64,000 nucleotides of DNA from Clostridia bacterium (lineage in GTDB: Bacteria; Bacillota; Clostridia; Oscillospirales; Acutalibacteraceae): positions 1 through 64,000 of the forward strand of contig JAGASD010000035.1 of NCBI GenBank assembly GCA_017621885.1, given 5' to 3'. The translations under genes and the position numbers were made by a program. The notes below the pieces were generated by a model. The model made no database searches. It saw only the letters and a list, made by a program, of their open reading frames with translations, and was not told the origin of the DNA. Below are positions 47,181 through 56,350 of the stretch, piece by piece (the stretch's first letter is position 1; every line of letters starts with the position of its first letter).

Positions 47181-47807
47181 TCACCTTATTCCGTTTATTC
47201 CTTTATATGTTTTCTCAAATAACGCTCTGTCATTAATAATCTCGTTTATCTTATTCCTGAAAGCATTATACTCTTCATCCTCCACGTAATGCTTTGCGTA
47301 GCCTTTTGCACCGTATTTTTCTTTTGTATGGGTGTAGCCTCTTTCTATAATTTCCGATTCACTTATCCCCTTAAAATGCTTTAAGGTGTATGCGTGGGTA
47401 CGCCTTAAAAAATCCTCAACGTCTGTTGAGCGGTCTGCACTTGAAATGATTTTTCCGTAAATGCTTCTCGGCTCGCTTTCCGCAGATGCTCTGTGGTCTT
47501 CAATTGCTTGTTTTATTATAAGTCTTTCTTCTTCGGTGAAAAAACGTTTCATTTCTTCATCCTTGTAAAAAATTTCTGCCGAAAGAATTTCGTGACGTGA
47601 TTTATCAATATGGTGAGCAATATCGTGAAAAGAAGCAATTGCATAAAGCAAATCAATATTTATATCAGAAAACTGCTTTGCAAATTTAAAGCATCTTTCT
47701 GTCACATATTCAATATGGGAAAGCCCGTGACCTTTATCGTTTTTTTCATAATGAGGTAAAATATTGTCTTCAATATACTTCACCATTTCTTTATTAAGAC
47801 AAGGCAT
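47181..47807 (-). CDS. HD-domain phosphohydrolase
   Basis: A 208-residue HD-superfamily protein starting MPCLNKEMVKYIEDNI. Metal-binding residues: H in GHGLSHIEYV, the H-D pair in IASFHDIAHH, a third histidine in IEDHRAS, and a late aspartate in SSADRSTDV. Such proteins hydrolyse nucleotides or phosphomonoesters. The start at 47807 follows GGAGGGAG; the longer frame lacks a better site. Confidence 0.85.
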   Translation of the reverse strand: MPCLNKEMVKYIEDNILPHYEKNDKGHGLSHIEYVTERCFKFAKQFSDINIDLLYAIASFHDIAHHIDKSRHEILSAEIFYKDEEMKRFFTEEERLIIKQAIEDHRASAESEPRSIYGKIISSADRSTDVEDFLRRTHAYTLKHFKGISESEIIERGYTHTKEKYGAKGYAKHYVEDEEYNAFRNKINEIINDRALFEKTYKGINGIR

Positions 47808-47954
47808 ACTGCTCCCTCCGTTTTTGCGTTTATTTCTATGATATAATAGCACACAAAAAATATTTTTTCAACGCAACTCATAAAGCTCTTTTTATCAGTG
47901 GAAAAACACGAATTTATATGGTATAATTATAAAAAACTAAAGGAGGCAATGTAG

Positions 47955-48425
47955 ATGAAGTTATTATTCAAGCAAAAAGCTTTTTCCTGGTTTGACAGTT
48001 ATGATGTTTTTAACGAACATGATGAAGCCGTTTACAAGGTCAAAGGTCAGCTTTCCTGGGGGCATTGTTTAAAAATTTTTGATGCTCAAGGTAATGAAAT
48101 CGGTACTGTTAAAGAACGAATAATTTCATTTTTGCCTAAATTTGAAATGTATCTCGGTGAAAATTATCTGGGATGCATTAAAAAAGAATTTTCGTTTTTC
48201 ACACCCAAATTCACAATAGAATGCAACAACTGGCAGGTTGAGGGCGATTTTTTTGAATGGGATTACAGCATTACCGATACGAACGGTAATACTGTTGCAA
48301 CAGTATCAAAAGATGTTTTCCGCTGGACAGATACTTATGTTATTGACGTTGAAAATCCGCAAAACGTACTTGAAGTTTTAATGCTTGTAATAGCAATTGA
48401 TGCTGAAAAATGCTCAAGAAAATAA
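47955..48425 (+). CDS. LURP-one-related (YxjI-type) protein
   Basis: A 156-residue Tubby-like beta-barrel protein of the LURP-one/YxjI family. Strands alternate as MKLLFKQKAFSWFDSYDVFN, EAVYKVKGQLSWGHCLKIFD, GNEIGTVKERIISFLPKFEM, and a final hydrophobic helix PQNVLEVLMLVIAIDA running through the barrel. Function in bacteria is unknown; phospholipid scramblase-like or stress roles have been proposed for relatives. AAAGGAGG precedes the gene. Exonuclease III follows 16 bases after the stop. Confidence 0.82.
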   Translation: MKLLFKQKAFSWFDSYDVFNEHDEAVYKVKGQLSWGHCLKIFDAQGNEIGTVKERIISFLPKFEMYLGENYLGCIKKEFSFFTPKFTIECNNWQVEGDFFEWDYSITDTNGNTVATVSKDVFRWTDTYVIDVENPQNVLEVLMLVIAIDAEKCSRK

Positions 48426-48441
48426 AAAAGGAATTTTTAAT

Positions 48442-49194
48442 ATGAAATTTATATCCTGGAACGTTAACGGCTTCAGAGCTTGTCTTAACAAAGGCTTTGA
48501 AGAATTCTTTAAAAATACAGATGCAGATTTTTTCTGCATTCAAGAAACAAAAATGCAACCCGGTCAGGCTGACTTTAAGGCTGACGGATATTACCAATAC
48601 TGGTACAGCGCAGAAAAGAAGGGATATTCGGGAACTGCTGTTATCACAAAGCACGAGCCCTTGAACGTTACTTACGGACTCGGTATTGAAGAGCACGACC
48701 ACGAGGGCAGAATAATCACCCTTGAATACGAAAATTTTTATCTTCTTTGCGTTTACACTCCAAATGCACAAAGGGAACTTGCAAGACTCGACTACCGCAT
48801 GAAATGGGAAGACGCTTTAAGAGAATATATGAAAAAGCTTGACAGCAAAAAGCCTGTGATTTACTGCGGCGACCTTAATGTGGCACACGAAGAAATTGAC
48901 CTTAAAAACCCAAAAACAAACCATTTCAGCGCAGGCTTTTCCGACGAAGAGCGCGGTAAATTTACAGAGTTGCTTTCTGCAGGATTTACCGACACCTTCA
49001 GGGAATTATATCCCGAAAAGGTTCAGTATTCCTGGTGGAGCTATATGTACCACGCAAGAGAAAAAAACGTCGGCTGGCGTATAGATTATTTTGTTGTGTC
49101 CCAAAGGCTTTTTAAAAATGTGAAGGATAGCTTTATTCTTACAGACGTTATGGGCAGCGACCATTGCCCTGTGGGTCTTGAAATTGAGTTATAA
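48442..49194 (+). CDS. xth: Exodeoxyribonuclease III
   Basis: A 250-residue AP endonuclease/exonuclease of the ExoA/Xth family. Catalytic motifs: KFISWNVNGFRA, FCIQETKMQ (metal glutamate), VYTPNAQRELARLDYRMKW, YCGDLNVAHEEIDL (D-x-N) and GSDHCPVGLEIEL (S-D-H). It cleaves at abasic sites in base-excision repair. The start at 48442 gives the standard MKFISWN opening; the longer frame overlaps the previous gene without support. Confidence 0.93.
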   Translation: MKFISWNVNGFRACLNKGFEEFFKNTDADFFCIQETKMQPGQADFKADGYYQYWYSAEKKGYSGTAVITKHEPLNVTYGLGIEEHDHEGRIITLEYENFYLLCVYTPNAQRELARLDYRMKWEDALREYMKKLDSKKPVIYCGDLNVAHEEIDLKNPKTNHFSAGFSDEERGKFTELLSAGFTDTFRELYPEKVQYSWWSYMYHAREKNVGWRIDYFVVSQRLFKNVKDSFILTDVMGSDHCPVGLEIEL

Positions 49195-49206
49195 GTTGGT
49201 GTAAAA

Positions 49207-50727
49207 ATGGGAAACAAACTTTCATCTGAATGGATTTATAAATATTATAAAGGGCTCGAAGAATATAATATTGAAAACCACGGACTCATTATAATGCAGA
49301 ATGGTGAAACTGTTTTTGAAGAGTATGCAGAGCCTTATTCACAGGATATACCACACACATTGTTCTCCGTTACCAAAAGCATTGTTTCAACTGCCGCAGG
49401 CTTTGCCATTGATGAAGGACTTTTTACACTTGACTCAAAAATAATTGACTTTTTCCCCGAATACACCCCTTGCAAAAGCGACCAATGGGATAGCCTTACC
49501 GTAAGAAGCGTTCTTACAATGCAAAGCAATAAAGAATTTACCTTCTTACAGGATATGCGCGGTAATTATACCGAGATGTTTATGAAAGCTCCTTTCAGAA
49601 AAAAAGGCGGTTTTCTTTACAGCAACAATGATGCGCACGTTGTGGCGGCACTTGTGCAGAAAACATCGGGTATGAACCTTGTAGATTACCTTACACCCCG
49701 CCTTTTCAAGCCATTGGGAATTGACACACCTTTCTGGGAAACGAACTCAATCGGTGAATGCATAGGCGGCACGGGCGGTCACTTTAAGCTGCGCGACCTT
49801 GCAAAAATCTGCCAATGCTACGCTGATGGCGGTAAATACAACGGAAAGCAGGTTATCCCCGAATTCTGGACAAGGGAAGCCACAAAAATTCAGGTGCTTT
49901 TTAAGGATGACGGCAAAATCAAAGAGGGCTACGGCTACCTTTTCTGGATAAAGAACGATATTTTCAGTATGACGGGAATGTTCGGTCAGTTAATCTCTTA
50001 CATTCCTGAACACAATGCCGTTATTGTTACAATGAACTGTTGCATTGATGAGGGTAACAATTCCCGTCTTGCAGAAGAGGTGCTTATTAAGGCATTTTCG
50101 GAAGAAAGTGACCCACAATGGGACAAAAAGCTCCGTGAATATCTTGAAAGCAGGAAATTAAAGCTTGAAAGCTGCAATAATATTCCGAAAATACCCACAA
50201 ATAAAACATTTTACATAACACGCTTTTCAGATTTACGGGCAAAAATTATGTTTCCCCAGGGTCTTATTAACCGCTCCTTAACCTGTAGCTTTGCAAAAAG
50301 ACCCAAAGAGAATATGAACGAGCTTTCTTTTGAATTGAATGAAAGCACGCTTGTTATGAAATGGAAAGAGGATGAGGACACAATTGTTGTAAACTGTGCC
50401 CTTGACGGAAAGCCTCAGCTTTCAGAATGTAAAATCAAGGGTTATCAATATAAAATATGGTCTTACGGCTTTATGAAGGACGGGAAATTCACCGCAGTTA
50501 TAAAGCCCCTGAACACCCTTTCAACCCAATATTTCACTTTTGATTTTAAAGAAAATCAGGTTAAAATAAGTTGTACGGGCACACCCTCTTTTATTGAATT
50601 TATAAAGAAGAATGCAGGCGGTGCAGATTTCTTTAACACACATCCGAAAATCCAATCCTTTTCTATGGGCTTTTTAGAAAAATTCTTAAAGTCTACCGAA
50701 AAGCCAATTAAATTTATTGCAAGGTGA
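49207..50727 (+). CDS. Serine hydrolase of the beta-lactamase/CubicO family
   Basis: A 506-residue protein. The class C beta-lactamase-like fold has the S-x-x-K pair in FSVTKSIVSTAAGFA (near residue 61), a Y-S-N motif in GFLYSNNDAHVV, and a following GGTGGHFKLRDLAK. Residues ~330-505 are a beta-rich C-terminal region of unknown role. There is no signal peptide, so an intracellular esterase or peptidase is more likely than a true beta-lactamase. Thirteen bases separate it from exonuclease III, and the next lipoprotein gene starts five bases after its stop. Confidence 0.82.
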   Translation: MGNKLSSEWIYKYYKGLEEYNIENHGLIIMQNGETVFEEYAEPYSQDIPHTLFSVTKSIVSTAAGFAIDEGLFTLDSKIIDFFPEYTPCKSDQWDSLTVRSVLTMQSNKEFTFLQDMRGNYTEMFMKAPFRKKGGFLYSNNDAHVVAALVQKTSGMNLVDYLTPRLFKPLGIDTPFWETNSIGECIGGTGGHFKLRDLAKICQCYADGGKYNGKQVIPEFWTREATKIQVLFKDDGKIKEGYGYLFWIKNDIFSMTGMFGQLISYIPEHNAVIVTMNCCIDEGNNSRLAEEVLIKAFSEESDPQWDKKLREYLESRKLKLESCNNIPKIPTNKTFYITRFSDLRAKIMFPQGLINRSLTCSFAKRPKENMNELSFELNESTLVMKWKEDEDTIVVNCALDGKPQLSECKIKGYQYKIWSYGFMKDGKFTAVIKPLNTLSTQYFTFDFKENQVKISCTGTPSFIEFIKKNAGGADFFNTHPKIQSFSMGFLEKFLKSTEKPIKFIAR

Positions 50728-50732
50728 TAAAA

Positions 50733-51179
50733 ATGAAAAGCTTTCGTTTGCTTTCACTGTTTTTGGTTATTGTTACTGTTGTGTCTTTTGGGGGATGTGC
50801 AAGTAAAGAAAAAGAATCGCATTTACCCAAAGAAACCGAAACCACAAAAACAACAGAGATGATAAATATGACTTACGAACAAATTTCCCAAAAAGAAGCA
50901 AAAAGAATTATGGATACCGAATCCGATTACATTATTATTGACGCAAGAACGCAAGAGGAGTTTGATGAGGGGCATATCGAGGGTGCAATTCTTATTCCCG
51001 AATACGAAATTGCAGAAAAAGCTCCTGACTTAATCCCCGATAAAAACCAACTTATTCTTGTTTATTGCCGTAGCGGAAGACGCAGTAAAATTGCATCAGA
51101 AGCACTTGTGCAGCTTGGCTATACCAATGTTAAAGAATTTGGCGGTATTATTGATTGGGAATATGAAATTGTAAAGTAA
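50733..51179 (+). CDS. Rhodanese-domain lipoprotein
   Basis: A 148-residue lipoprotein starting MKSFRLLSLFLVIVTVVSF, with lipobox GGC at about residues 20-22. A Lys/Thr/Glu linker is followed by a rhodanese domain: ESDYIIIDARTQEEFDEGHI, then the active-site cysteine in LVYCRSGRRSKIA. It is placed on the outer face of the membrane and could handle sulfane sulfur or act in redox relay. AAGGTG precedes the ATG at 50733. Confidence 0.85.
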   Translation: MKSFRLLSLFLVIVTVVSFGGCASKEKESHLPKETETTKTTEMINMTYEQISQKEAKRIMDTESDYIIIDARTQEEFDEGHIEGAILIPEYEIAEKAPDLIPDKNQLILVYCRSGRRSKIASEALVQLGYTNVKEFGGIIDWEYEIVK

Positions 51180-51246
51180 ACACTTGCACAAAGCTATTTA
51201 CAAATGATATAATCTATTGGACTATTTACAAGAAAAAGGTGATGAG

Positions 51247-52689
51247 ATGTCAACAGCAGCCTTTAAAGAAAAATTAAAAGTTCATCAGGAGAAAAGCGAA
51301 ATCAAAGAGCTTGCCAAATGGGAAAAATCTTTGGCAAAGCCCAAAAGGAATACATACTTCGCTTACCTTGTTTTTATAATAACGCTCATTTACGCAACGG
51401 ATGAAATTGCTTCGCAAATCGGCACGCTTATGAAAACGGAAATTGCCAACGACCTTTTTGCAAAATTCGGTCAGAGCTCCGTGGGTATGCTCGAAATTCT
51501 TTCAATTCTCGTTGTACCTTTTCAGGCAATCGGGCTTTTGTACCGTCCCCTTGCAGACCGTTTCGGCAGGAAAACCTTTCTTGTTATAAATACATTCGGT
51601 ATGAGCTTTGCTCTGCTTGTAATTTTCCTTTCAAACAACGTTTTCCTTTATTTTTTAGGCGCGTGTATGGTGCAGTTTTTTATTCCTCACGATATGCACG
51701 TTGTTTATATTATGGAATCCTCCCCCTCAAAGCACAGAGCAAAAATCTATTCGGTTATTAAATTCTTCGCAAATATTTCCGTTATGCTTGTGCCCTTATT
51801 AAGGCGCATTCTTATGGAAGAAGCAGGTCAATGGAGAAGAATTTACTTCATCCCCGCAATCATCGGCCTTGTTACAAGCTTTATTGCCATTTTTACAGCA
51901 AAAGAAACAGATTCGTTTATGGAATCACGTGTTGAATACCTGAAAATGAGCAAGGAAGAACGGGCTCTCAGAAAAAAACAAAAGGATGCTGCTTCCGCAC
52001 AGGGCGGTCTTATCCCTGCATTGAAATTTGCAATGAAGCACAAGCAGTTACGGTGGCTTTATATAACGGCAACCTTTCTCAACTTAGGCTTTGTGGCTTC
52101 GGTTAATTATCAGGTTATTCTGTCTTATGGCTATGCCGAAAGCATTTACGGAACATTCACAACGGAAATTATGGATAAAATAAGCATTGGCCCCGTTACA
52201 ACTGCTTTGTTTATGTTTCCTGTCGGTTGTGCCGTTTCGCAGGTTATTATGGGCTTTATTTCTGACGGTAAGGGCAGAAAAGCCGCCGCAATCACCACGG
52301 CTGCAAACTGTCTGTTGACCTTTATCGGCTTCTGGTTAGGCTCAAAGCTCAACTGGAATCCGCTTATTGTAGGCTTCCTTTGCGGTGCATGTGTAGGTAG
52401 CTTCTATTCCGTTAACGATGTTATTATTATGATGGTTGGTGAATCTTCACCCACAAACTTACGCTCATCAACAATGTCAGCAGAATTTATTGTTGTTGCA
52501 ATAGGTGTTGCTGTTTCATACATTGTAAGCATTCCCACAGTTTCTGTATTAGGTAACCAAGTAATGGGTACTGTTGCAGTTGCACTTCTTGTACCGGGCT
52601 TTATCGCAGGTCTTTACTTGCTTGTTAAGAAAACCCATGATACGAAAGGTATTGATATGGATACGGTAACGGGAACAGAATGGGATTAA
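51247..52689 (+). CDS. MFS transporter
   Basis: A 480-residue major facilitator starting MSTAAFKEKLKVHQEKSEIK, with a long charged N-terminus. About twelve helices follow; the family-A motif between helices 2 and 3 is LYRPLADRFGRKTFLVI, and a second copy in the C-half is MGFISDGKGRKAAAITT, both typical of sugar-porter-like MFS. The central loop is highly charged (EYLKMSKEERALRKKQKDAA). Substrate is unknown. AAGGTGATGAG precedes the ATG at 51247. Confidence 0.83.
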   Translation: MSTAAFKEKLKVHQEKSEIKELAKWEKSLAKPKRNTYFAYLVFIITLIYATDEIASQIGTLMKTEIANDLFAKFGQSSVGMLEILSILVVPFQAIGLLYRPLADRFGRKTFLVINTFGMSFALLVIFLSNNVFLYFLGACMVQFFIPHDMHVVYIMESSPSKHRAKIYSVIKFFANISVMLVPLLRRILMEEAGQWRRIYFIPAIIGLVTSFIAIFTAKETDSFMESRVEYLKMSKEERALRKKQKDAASAQGGLIPALKFAMKHKQLRWLYITATFLNLGFVASVNYQVILSYGYAESIYGTFTTEIMDKISIGPVTTALFMFPVGCAVSQVIMGFISDGKGRKAAAITTAANCLLTFIGFWLGSKLNWNPLIVGFLCGACVGSFYSVNDVIIMMVGESSPTNLRSSTMSAEFIVVAIGVAVSYIVSIPTVSVLGNQVMGTVAVALLVPGFIAGLYLLVKKTHDTKGIDMDTVTGTEWD

Positions 52690-52707
52690 ATATAAGAGGT
52701 GTTAATT

Positions 52708-53382
52708 ATGGACAATTTTTTTACAAATGCATTTAACAATATGGACGACGAAAGCAGAGAAAGCTTTTATAAAACTGTTTTTATGAATGACGACTCAGAA
52801 TATGCCGCAAAGCTTCGTCTTGAATATTACAGAACAAAATTTAAATCCATGGGGGAAAACGTAACTATTGGCAAAGGTGTTACAATTATTAATCCCGAAT
52901 TTATAACAGTAGGCAATAATGTCAGCATAGGCGACGACACCACCCTTATTGCAAGAGGTGAAGGCGGTATTACGCTTTCCGACGGTGTAAGACTTCAGCA
53001 AAGAGTTTACCTTGACACAGAAAGAGTAAACGACGGCTACATAACCATCGGAAAAGGCGTTTATATCGGCACAGGTACAACGCTCTTTGGTCACAAGGGT
53101 CTTGAAATCGGTGATGATTGCCTTCTCGCACAAAACATCACACTCACCCCCTATTCGCACATTTTTGACGATCCCAACTCAATTATTTACAGTCAGGGCG
53201 GTCACTGTGAAAAGGTTACAATCGGTAAGGATGTTTACATCGGTATGCGTGCCGCTGTTATGTATTCAGGCAATATCGGTGACGGCTCCGTAATCGGTGC
53301 AGGCTCGGTTGTTGTTAAACCCATTCCTCCCTATTCAGTTGCTGTTGGTTGCCCCGCAAAAGTAATTAAAGAAAGAAAATAA
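52708..53382 (+). CDS. Left-handed beta-helix (hexapeptide) acyltransferase
   Basis: A 224-residue acetyltransferase of the maltose/galactoside O-acetyltransferase type, starting MDNFFTNAFNNMDDES. Hexapeptide repeats [LIV]-G-x4 run through GENVTIGKGVTIINPEFITV, VGNNVSIGDDTTLI and later IGKDVYIGMRAAVMYSGNIG then DGSVIGAGSVVVKPIPPYSV. The likely catalytic histidine lies in NITLTPYSHIFDD. It is a trimeric CoA-dependent enzyme; the acceptor is unknown. AGAGGTG precedes the ATG. Confidence 0.85.
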   Translation: MDNFFTNAFNNMDDESRESFYKTVFMNDDSEYAAKLRLEYYRTKFKSMGENVTIGKGVTIINPEFITVGNNVSIGDDTTLIARGEGGITLSDGVRLQQRVYLDTERVNDGYITIGKGVYIGTGTTLFGHKGLEIGDDCLLAQNITLTPYSHIFDDPNSIIYSQGGHCEKVTIGKDVYIGMRAAVMYSGNIGDGSVIGAGSVVVKPIPPYSVAVGCPAKVIKERK

Positions 53383-53390
53383 AAATTCAC

Positions 53391-53422
53391 GATACCCTTG
53401 AACCGTTCGGCTCAAGGGCATC
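53391..53422. terminator. Bidirectional terminator
   Basis: A 14-bp stem with two mismatches (53391-53404 with 53409-53422) between convergent genes. Confidence 0.8.
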
Positions 53423-53428
53423 GTTTTG

Positions 53429-54850
53429 TTATGAATTTGCAATTTTTTTAAAGGTTTCTCTTATTTCATTCGCATTACCCGTTGCAAGGTAATATTCGTA
53501 TCGGAAAGGTTCAAAGCTTGTGAATATTCTTGTTTTTGTAATGGCTATATACGATGTGGGGCCTGCCTTTGAAGGGTCTTCTTCGGTGGTTTTTTCTCTC
53601 TCAAAAACACCTGAAAGGAATTCTTCTTCACCCTCAACATATATACCTATTCCGAAGCTGTCTTCAAACTCACCCGTAAAAGCCGCCCAGTTTTCTTTGT
53701 TATAAAACTTGGGATAACCTGCATCCGGCCAGAAAATAAGTTCGGGTTCATTTGTAAGGGGTCCGTTTGTCCACGGCTTATCTCCCTTGTAATAAACAAA
53801 ATTGTTAAATGGCTCTATACAATAGAACGCGGGGATTTCCTGAGTGCTTTCCGCCTCGGGATAGCCTGAAAAATCAACGAAACGGCATTTGCCGTGAACT
53901 GCTCCATTCTCTATTGAGTAGGTTGCTTCCATATATGACGGAGTTATAAATTCCTTTTCTTTTGCCCAGTCAAGCGGTCTGCACTTTATGTAAATACTGT
54001 TACCGGTAATTTTTAAATCAACAATTTTACTTGCATCATTAAATTGGTTACCACCCTGAACGGGATTGTATTTCCAATCATTCTCCATATACACGCCGTG
54101 GTCGTAATCAAGCGTGCCGTAATATGACTGCTGAACGAGTCTGCCCGTATCATTGCGGTTAATAAGGTTTACATTATCATTTACAGATTTTGCATTATAT
54201 CGCTCCTCTGCATTTGAGTCAACCTTTATCTGCCCGTCAACAGAAACCGCCTGAACATTGGAATTTAAATCCTCAACATAACTCAATGCACCGCCCCAGA
54301 GCAAATCAACGCCGATTTTAAGGTTATCGGATTCTACAAAAACTTCTCGGTCGGGGATTTCACGATTGAACACCGAGAATCCGAGAATATCCATTTTTGC
54401 ATCTTCTTTATTCAGTGCCTCAAAACTCAATGAAATTAACTTGTATGCTTTTTTACCATCAAGGAAATCATCAATAAAAGAATTAAACTCTTTTTCCGTA
54501 TTAGTGGGTTCAAGGAAAAAATCCTCCGAAACCTCTTTGGTGCCTGCTTTATAGGTTAATGTACCTTTAACGTATGCATCGGTAGTATATTTTAAACCGT
54601 AATAGTTGAACATTTTGAATTTACTGTCATCGAACGTGCAATTTACGGCTTTTTCAAGATTTATGCTACCGTCATCATTGAAAGTTTTATACGATGACGT
54701 GATCGCTATTGCAGTATCTTCATTATCCTTACCTATTACAAATTCGCTATCAGTAACAACAAAACTTAAAATATACGGCGAAAACACACCTAACCCCCCT
54801 ATAATAACAGCAAGAATTACACCAAGAATTACTATAATTCCTTTTTTCAT
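53429..54850 (-). CDS. Exported/membrane-anchored protein, unknown beta-sandwich
   Basis: A 473-residue protein with one N-terminal helix (IIVILGVILAVIIGGLGVF) and an otherwise extracellular beta-rich body. Residues ~175-300 contain LKIGVDLLWGGALSYVEDLN and LINRNDTGRLVQQSYYG, a pattern I associate with carbohydrate-related exported proteins but cannot assign to a named family. The C-terminal half keeps many aromatic residues (FYCIEPFNNFVYYKGDKPW). Function is not called. AAGAGGTGG precedes the start. Between it and the sigma gene a minus-strand GGTTCGAATCC lies near 54880-54895, a possible tRNA T-arm relic. Confidence 0.75.
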   Translation of the reverse strand: MKKGIIVILGVILAVIIGGLGVFSPYILSFVVTDSEFVIGKDNEDTAIAITSSYKTFNDDGSINLEKAVNCTFDDSKFKMFNYYGLKYTTDAYVKGTLTYKAGTKEVSEDFFLEPTNTEKEFNSFIDDFLDGKKAYKLISLSFEALNKEDAKMDILGFSVFNREIPDREVFVESDNLKIGVDLLWGGALSYVEDLNSNVQAVSVDGQIKVDSNAEERYNAKSVNDNVNLINRNDTGRLVQQSYYGTLDYDHGVYMENDWKYNPVQGGNQFNDASKIVDLKITGNSIYIKCRPLDWAKEKEFITPSYMEATYSIENGAVHGKCRFVDFSGYPEAESTQEIPAFYCIEPFNNFVYYKGDKPWTNGPLTNEPELIFWPDAGYPKFYNKENWAAFTGEFEDSFGIGIYVEGEEEFLSGVFEREKTTEEDPSKAGPTSYIAITKTRIFTSFEPFRYEYYLATGNANEIRETFKKIANS

Positions 54851-55055
54851 ATAACCACCTCTTGTATAGAGTGAATGGATTCGAACCGGATATGCCTTAA
54901 ATGGCCGAATTCACGCACCTTTGTAATTTTTTTGTCTCGTAATATAATGTTAAGATAACAAAAAAACATATTTAAGTCAACAATAATAAATATGCAAGTA
55001 AAAATTTGTGACCGCACGCCGCCTACGATTGTTTTATAAGTGAAAGGAGCTCATT

Positions 55056-55538
55056 ATGGATAAAAACAATGAATTTAAAACTGCATACAACAATTACGGC
55101 GAAATGCTTTACAGAATAGCTTTTGTTTATCTTGCAAATCAAGACGATGTTGAAGATGTGCTTCAGGATGTATTTATATCTTTTTTACAAAACCCCTCAA
55201 AATTTAAAAACGAGGAGCATAAAAAGGCGTGGCTTATAAGAACCACGCAAAACAAATCCATAAACCTTTTAAAATCCTCTTCACGAAAAAATGTAAGCAT
55301 TGAAGATATACAAATACAATCCGATGACACTGATAATGATTTACATATAGATATTCTTAAACAAATTATTTCTCTTGATGAAAAATATAAAACCGTCGTA
55401 ATTCTTTATTATTACAATGATTACTCTGTAGGTGAAATTGCGCAAATACTGAAAATCAGTAAATCAGCAGTTAAAATGCGCCTGAAGCGTAGCAGAGAAT
55501 TATTAAAAATACAACTGGAGGATTATGAAAATGAATAA
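55056..55538 (+). CDS. ECF-type RNA polymerase sigma factor
   Basis: A 160-residue two-domain sigma factor. Region 2 (residues ~10-70) includes NQDDVEDVLQDVFISFLQNP and HKKAWLIRTTQNKSINLLKS; region 4 (~105-155) has the helix-turn-helix YSVGEIAQILKISKSAVKMR then LKRSRELL. GAAAGGAG precedes the ATG. The next gene overlaps its end by 8 bases and encodes a one-pass membrane protein, the standard sigma/anti-sigma layout. Confidence 0.9.
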   Translation: MDKNNEFKTAYNNYGEMLYRIAFVYLANQDDVEDVLQDVFISFLQNPSKFKNEEHKKAWLIRTTQNKSINLLKSSSRKNVSIEDIQIQSDDTDNDLHIDILKQIISLDEKYKTVVILYYYNDYSVGEIAQILKISKSAVKMRLKRSRELLKIQLEDYENE

Positions 55539-56301
55539 AAAACAAATCAAAAACAGCCTAAAAGAAATTAAACCGGATGCACATTTTGAAACAAGACTTT
55601 CGGCAAAGGTTAAAGCTTCCGAAGCATTTAAACCCAAGCGCGCAAACAGATTTAAATATGCAACCGGAATAGCCTGCAGTTTAGTTCTCGTGTTGAGTCT
55701 CAGCATCGGTATGGGCTTGAACAGCTTATCGACCAAATCCCCCGAAGCCTCTTTAACCGTTAACTATGCAAACGAAACGGCTTCCGTTGACTCTTCAAAA
55801 ATCCCGTCCGAGGTTGCACAAGAGTTAAACACACGTACAGAAACAAAGGGTAACGATGTTATGGTATCCGTACCCGCACCCGAAACAAACGTCCACTATC
55901 ATCAGAGGCTTTTCGTAAACGGCAAGGATATTGCCCCCGACAACTATGTTAAGTTTTATGAAATAAAAAATTATGCTTTTGCACCTCTTACGGCAATTCT
56001 TAAAGAATACGGTGCAACAGTTAAATGGACGTCCGAATTAGACGCAATAATCACCTTAAACGGCAAAAATTATATCCTTGATGCAGGAAAATGCACGCTC
56101 AGGGAAGAAAACGGCTCTGAAAATCTGCTTGTTCCTTACTTTGCTCCGGGTACAGAGAGTGAAAAAGATGCACCGTTATATACAAGATACAAGGATGATT
56201 TTATCGTAGATAACTACACATTACAGGGAGCTTTAAATGAACTCGGCTTCAACTACACCGTTGATGTAAACTACAGTACAGAAACAATTACAATCAGATA
56301 A
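55531..56301 (+). CDS. Putative anti-sigma factor with extracellular copper-amine-oxidase-N-like domain
   Basis: A 256-residue protein starting MNKKQIKNSLKEIKPDAHFE. Residues 1-45 are cytoplasmic and basic, one membrane helix follows (YATGIACSLVLVLSLSIGMG), and the rest is outside. Residues ~125-256 resemble the stalk domain found at the N-terminus of copper amine oxidases: LFVNGKDIAPDNYVKFYEIK, FAPLTAILKEYGATVKWTSE, then a final strand pair ending TETITIR. The start at 55531 has GGAGG 9 bases upstream; the earlier ATG leaves only 3. The arrangement suggests envelope sensing that releases the sigma factor. Confidence 0.75.
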   Translation: MNKKQIKNSLKEIKPDAHFETRLSAKVKASEAFKPKRANRFKYATGIACSLVLVLSLSIGMGLNSLSTKSPEASLTVNYANETASVDSSKIPSEVAQELNTRTETKGNDVMVSVPAPETNVHYHQRLFVNGKDIAPDNYVKFYEIKNYAFAPLTAILKEYGATVKWTSELDAIITLNGKNYILDAGKCTLREENGSENLLVPYFAPGTESEKDAPLYTRYKDDFIVDNYTLQGALNELGFNYTVDVNYSTETITIR

Positions 56302-56307
56302 ACAATA

Positions 56308-56346
56308 AACTCTCAAAGAATTGGTTAACGCAATTCTTTGAGAGTT
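56308..56346. terminator. Bidirectional terminator
   Basis: A perfect 16-bp stem (56308-56323 with 56331-56346), with a T-rich tail, between convergent genes. Confidence 0.87.
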
Positions 56347-56350
56347 GTTT

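Noticed and set aside
49207-50727. True beta-lactamase resistance gene
   Set aside because: The S-x-x-K and YSN motifs fit the broad serine hydrolase family, but there is no signal peptide, and intracellular CubicO-type enzymes fit better.
54880-54895. Minus-strand GGTTCGAATCC resembling a tRNA T-arm
   Set aside because: No other tRNA arms or CCA end could be fitted around it, so it is mentioned only as a possible relic.
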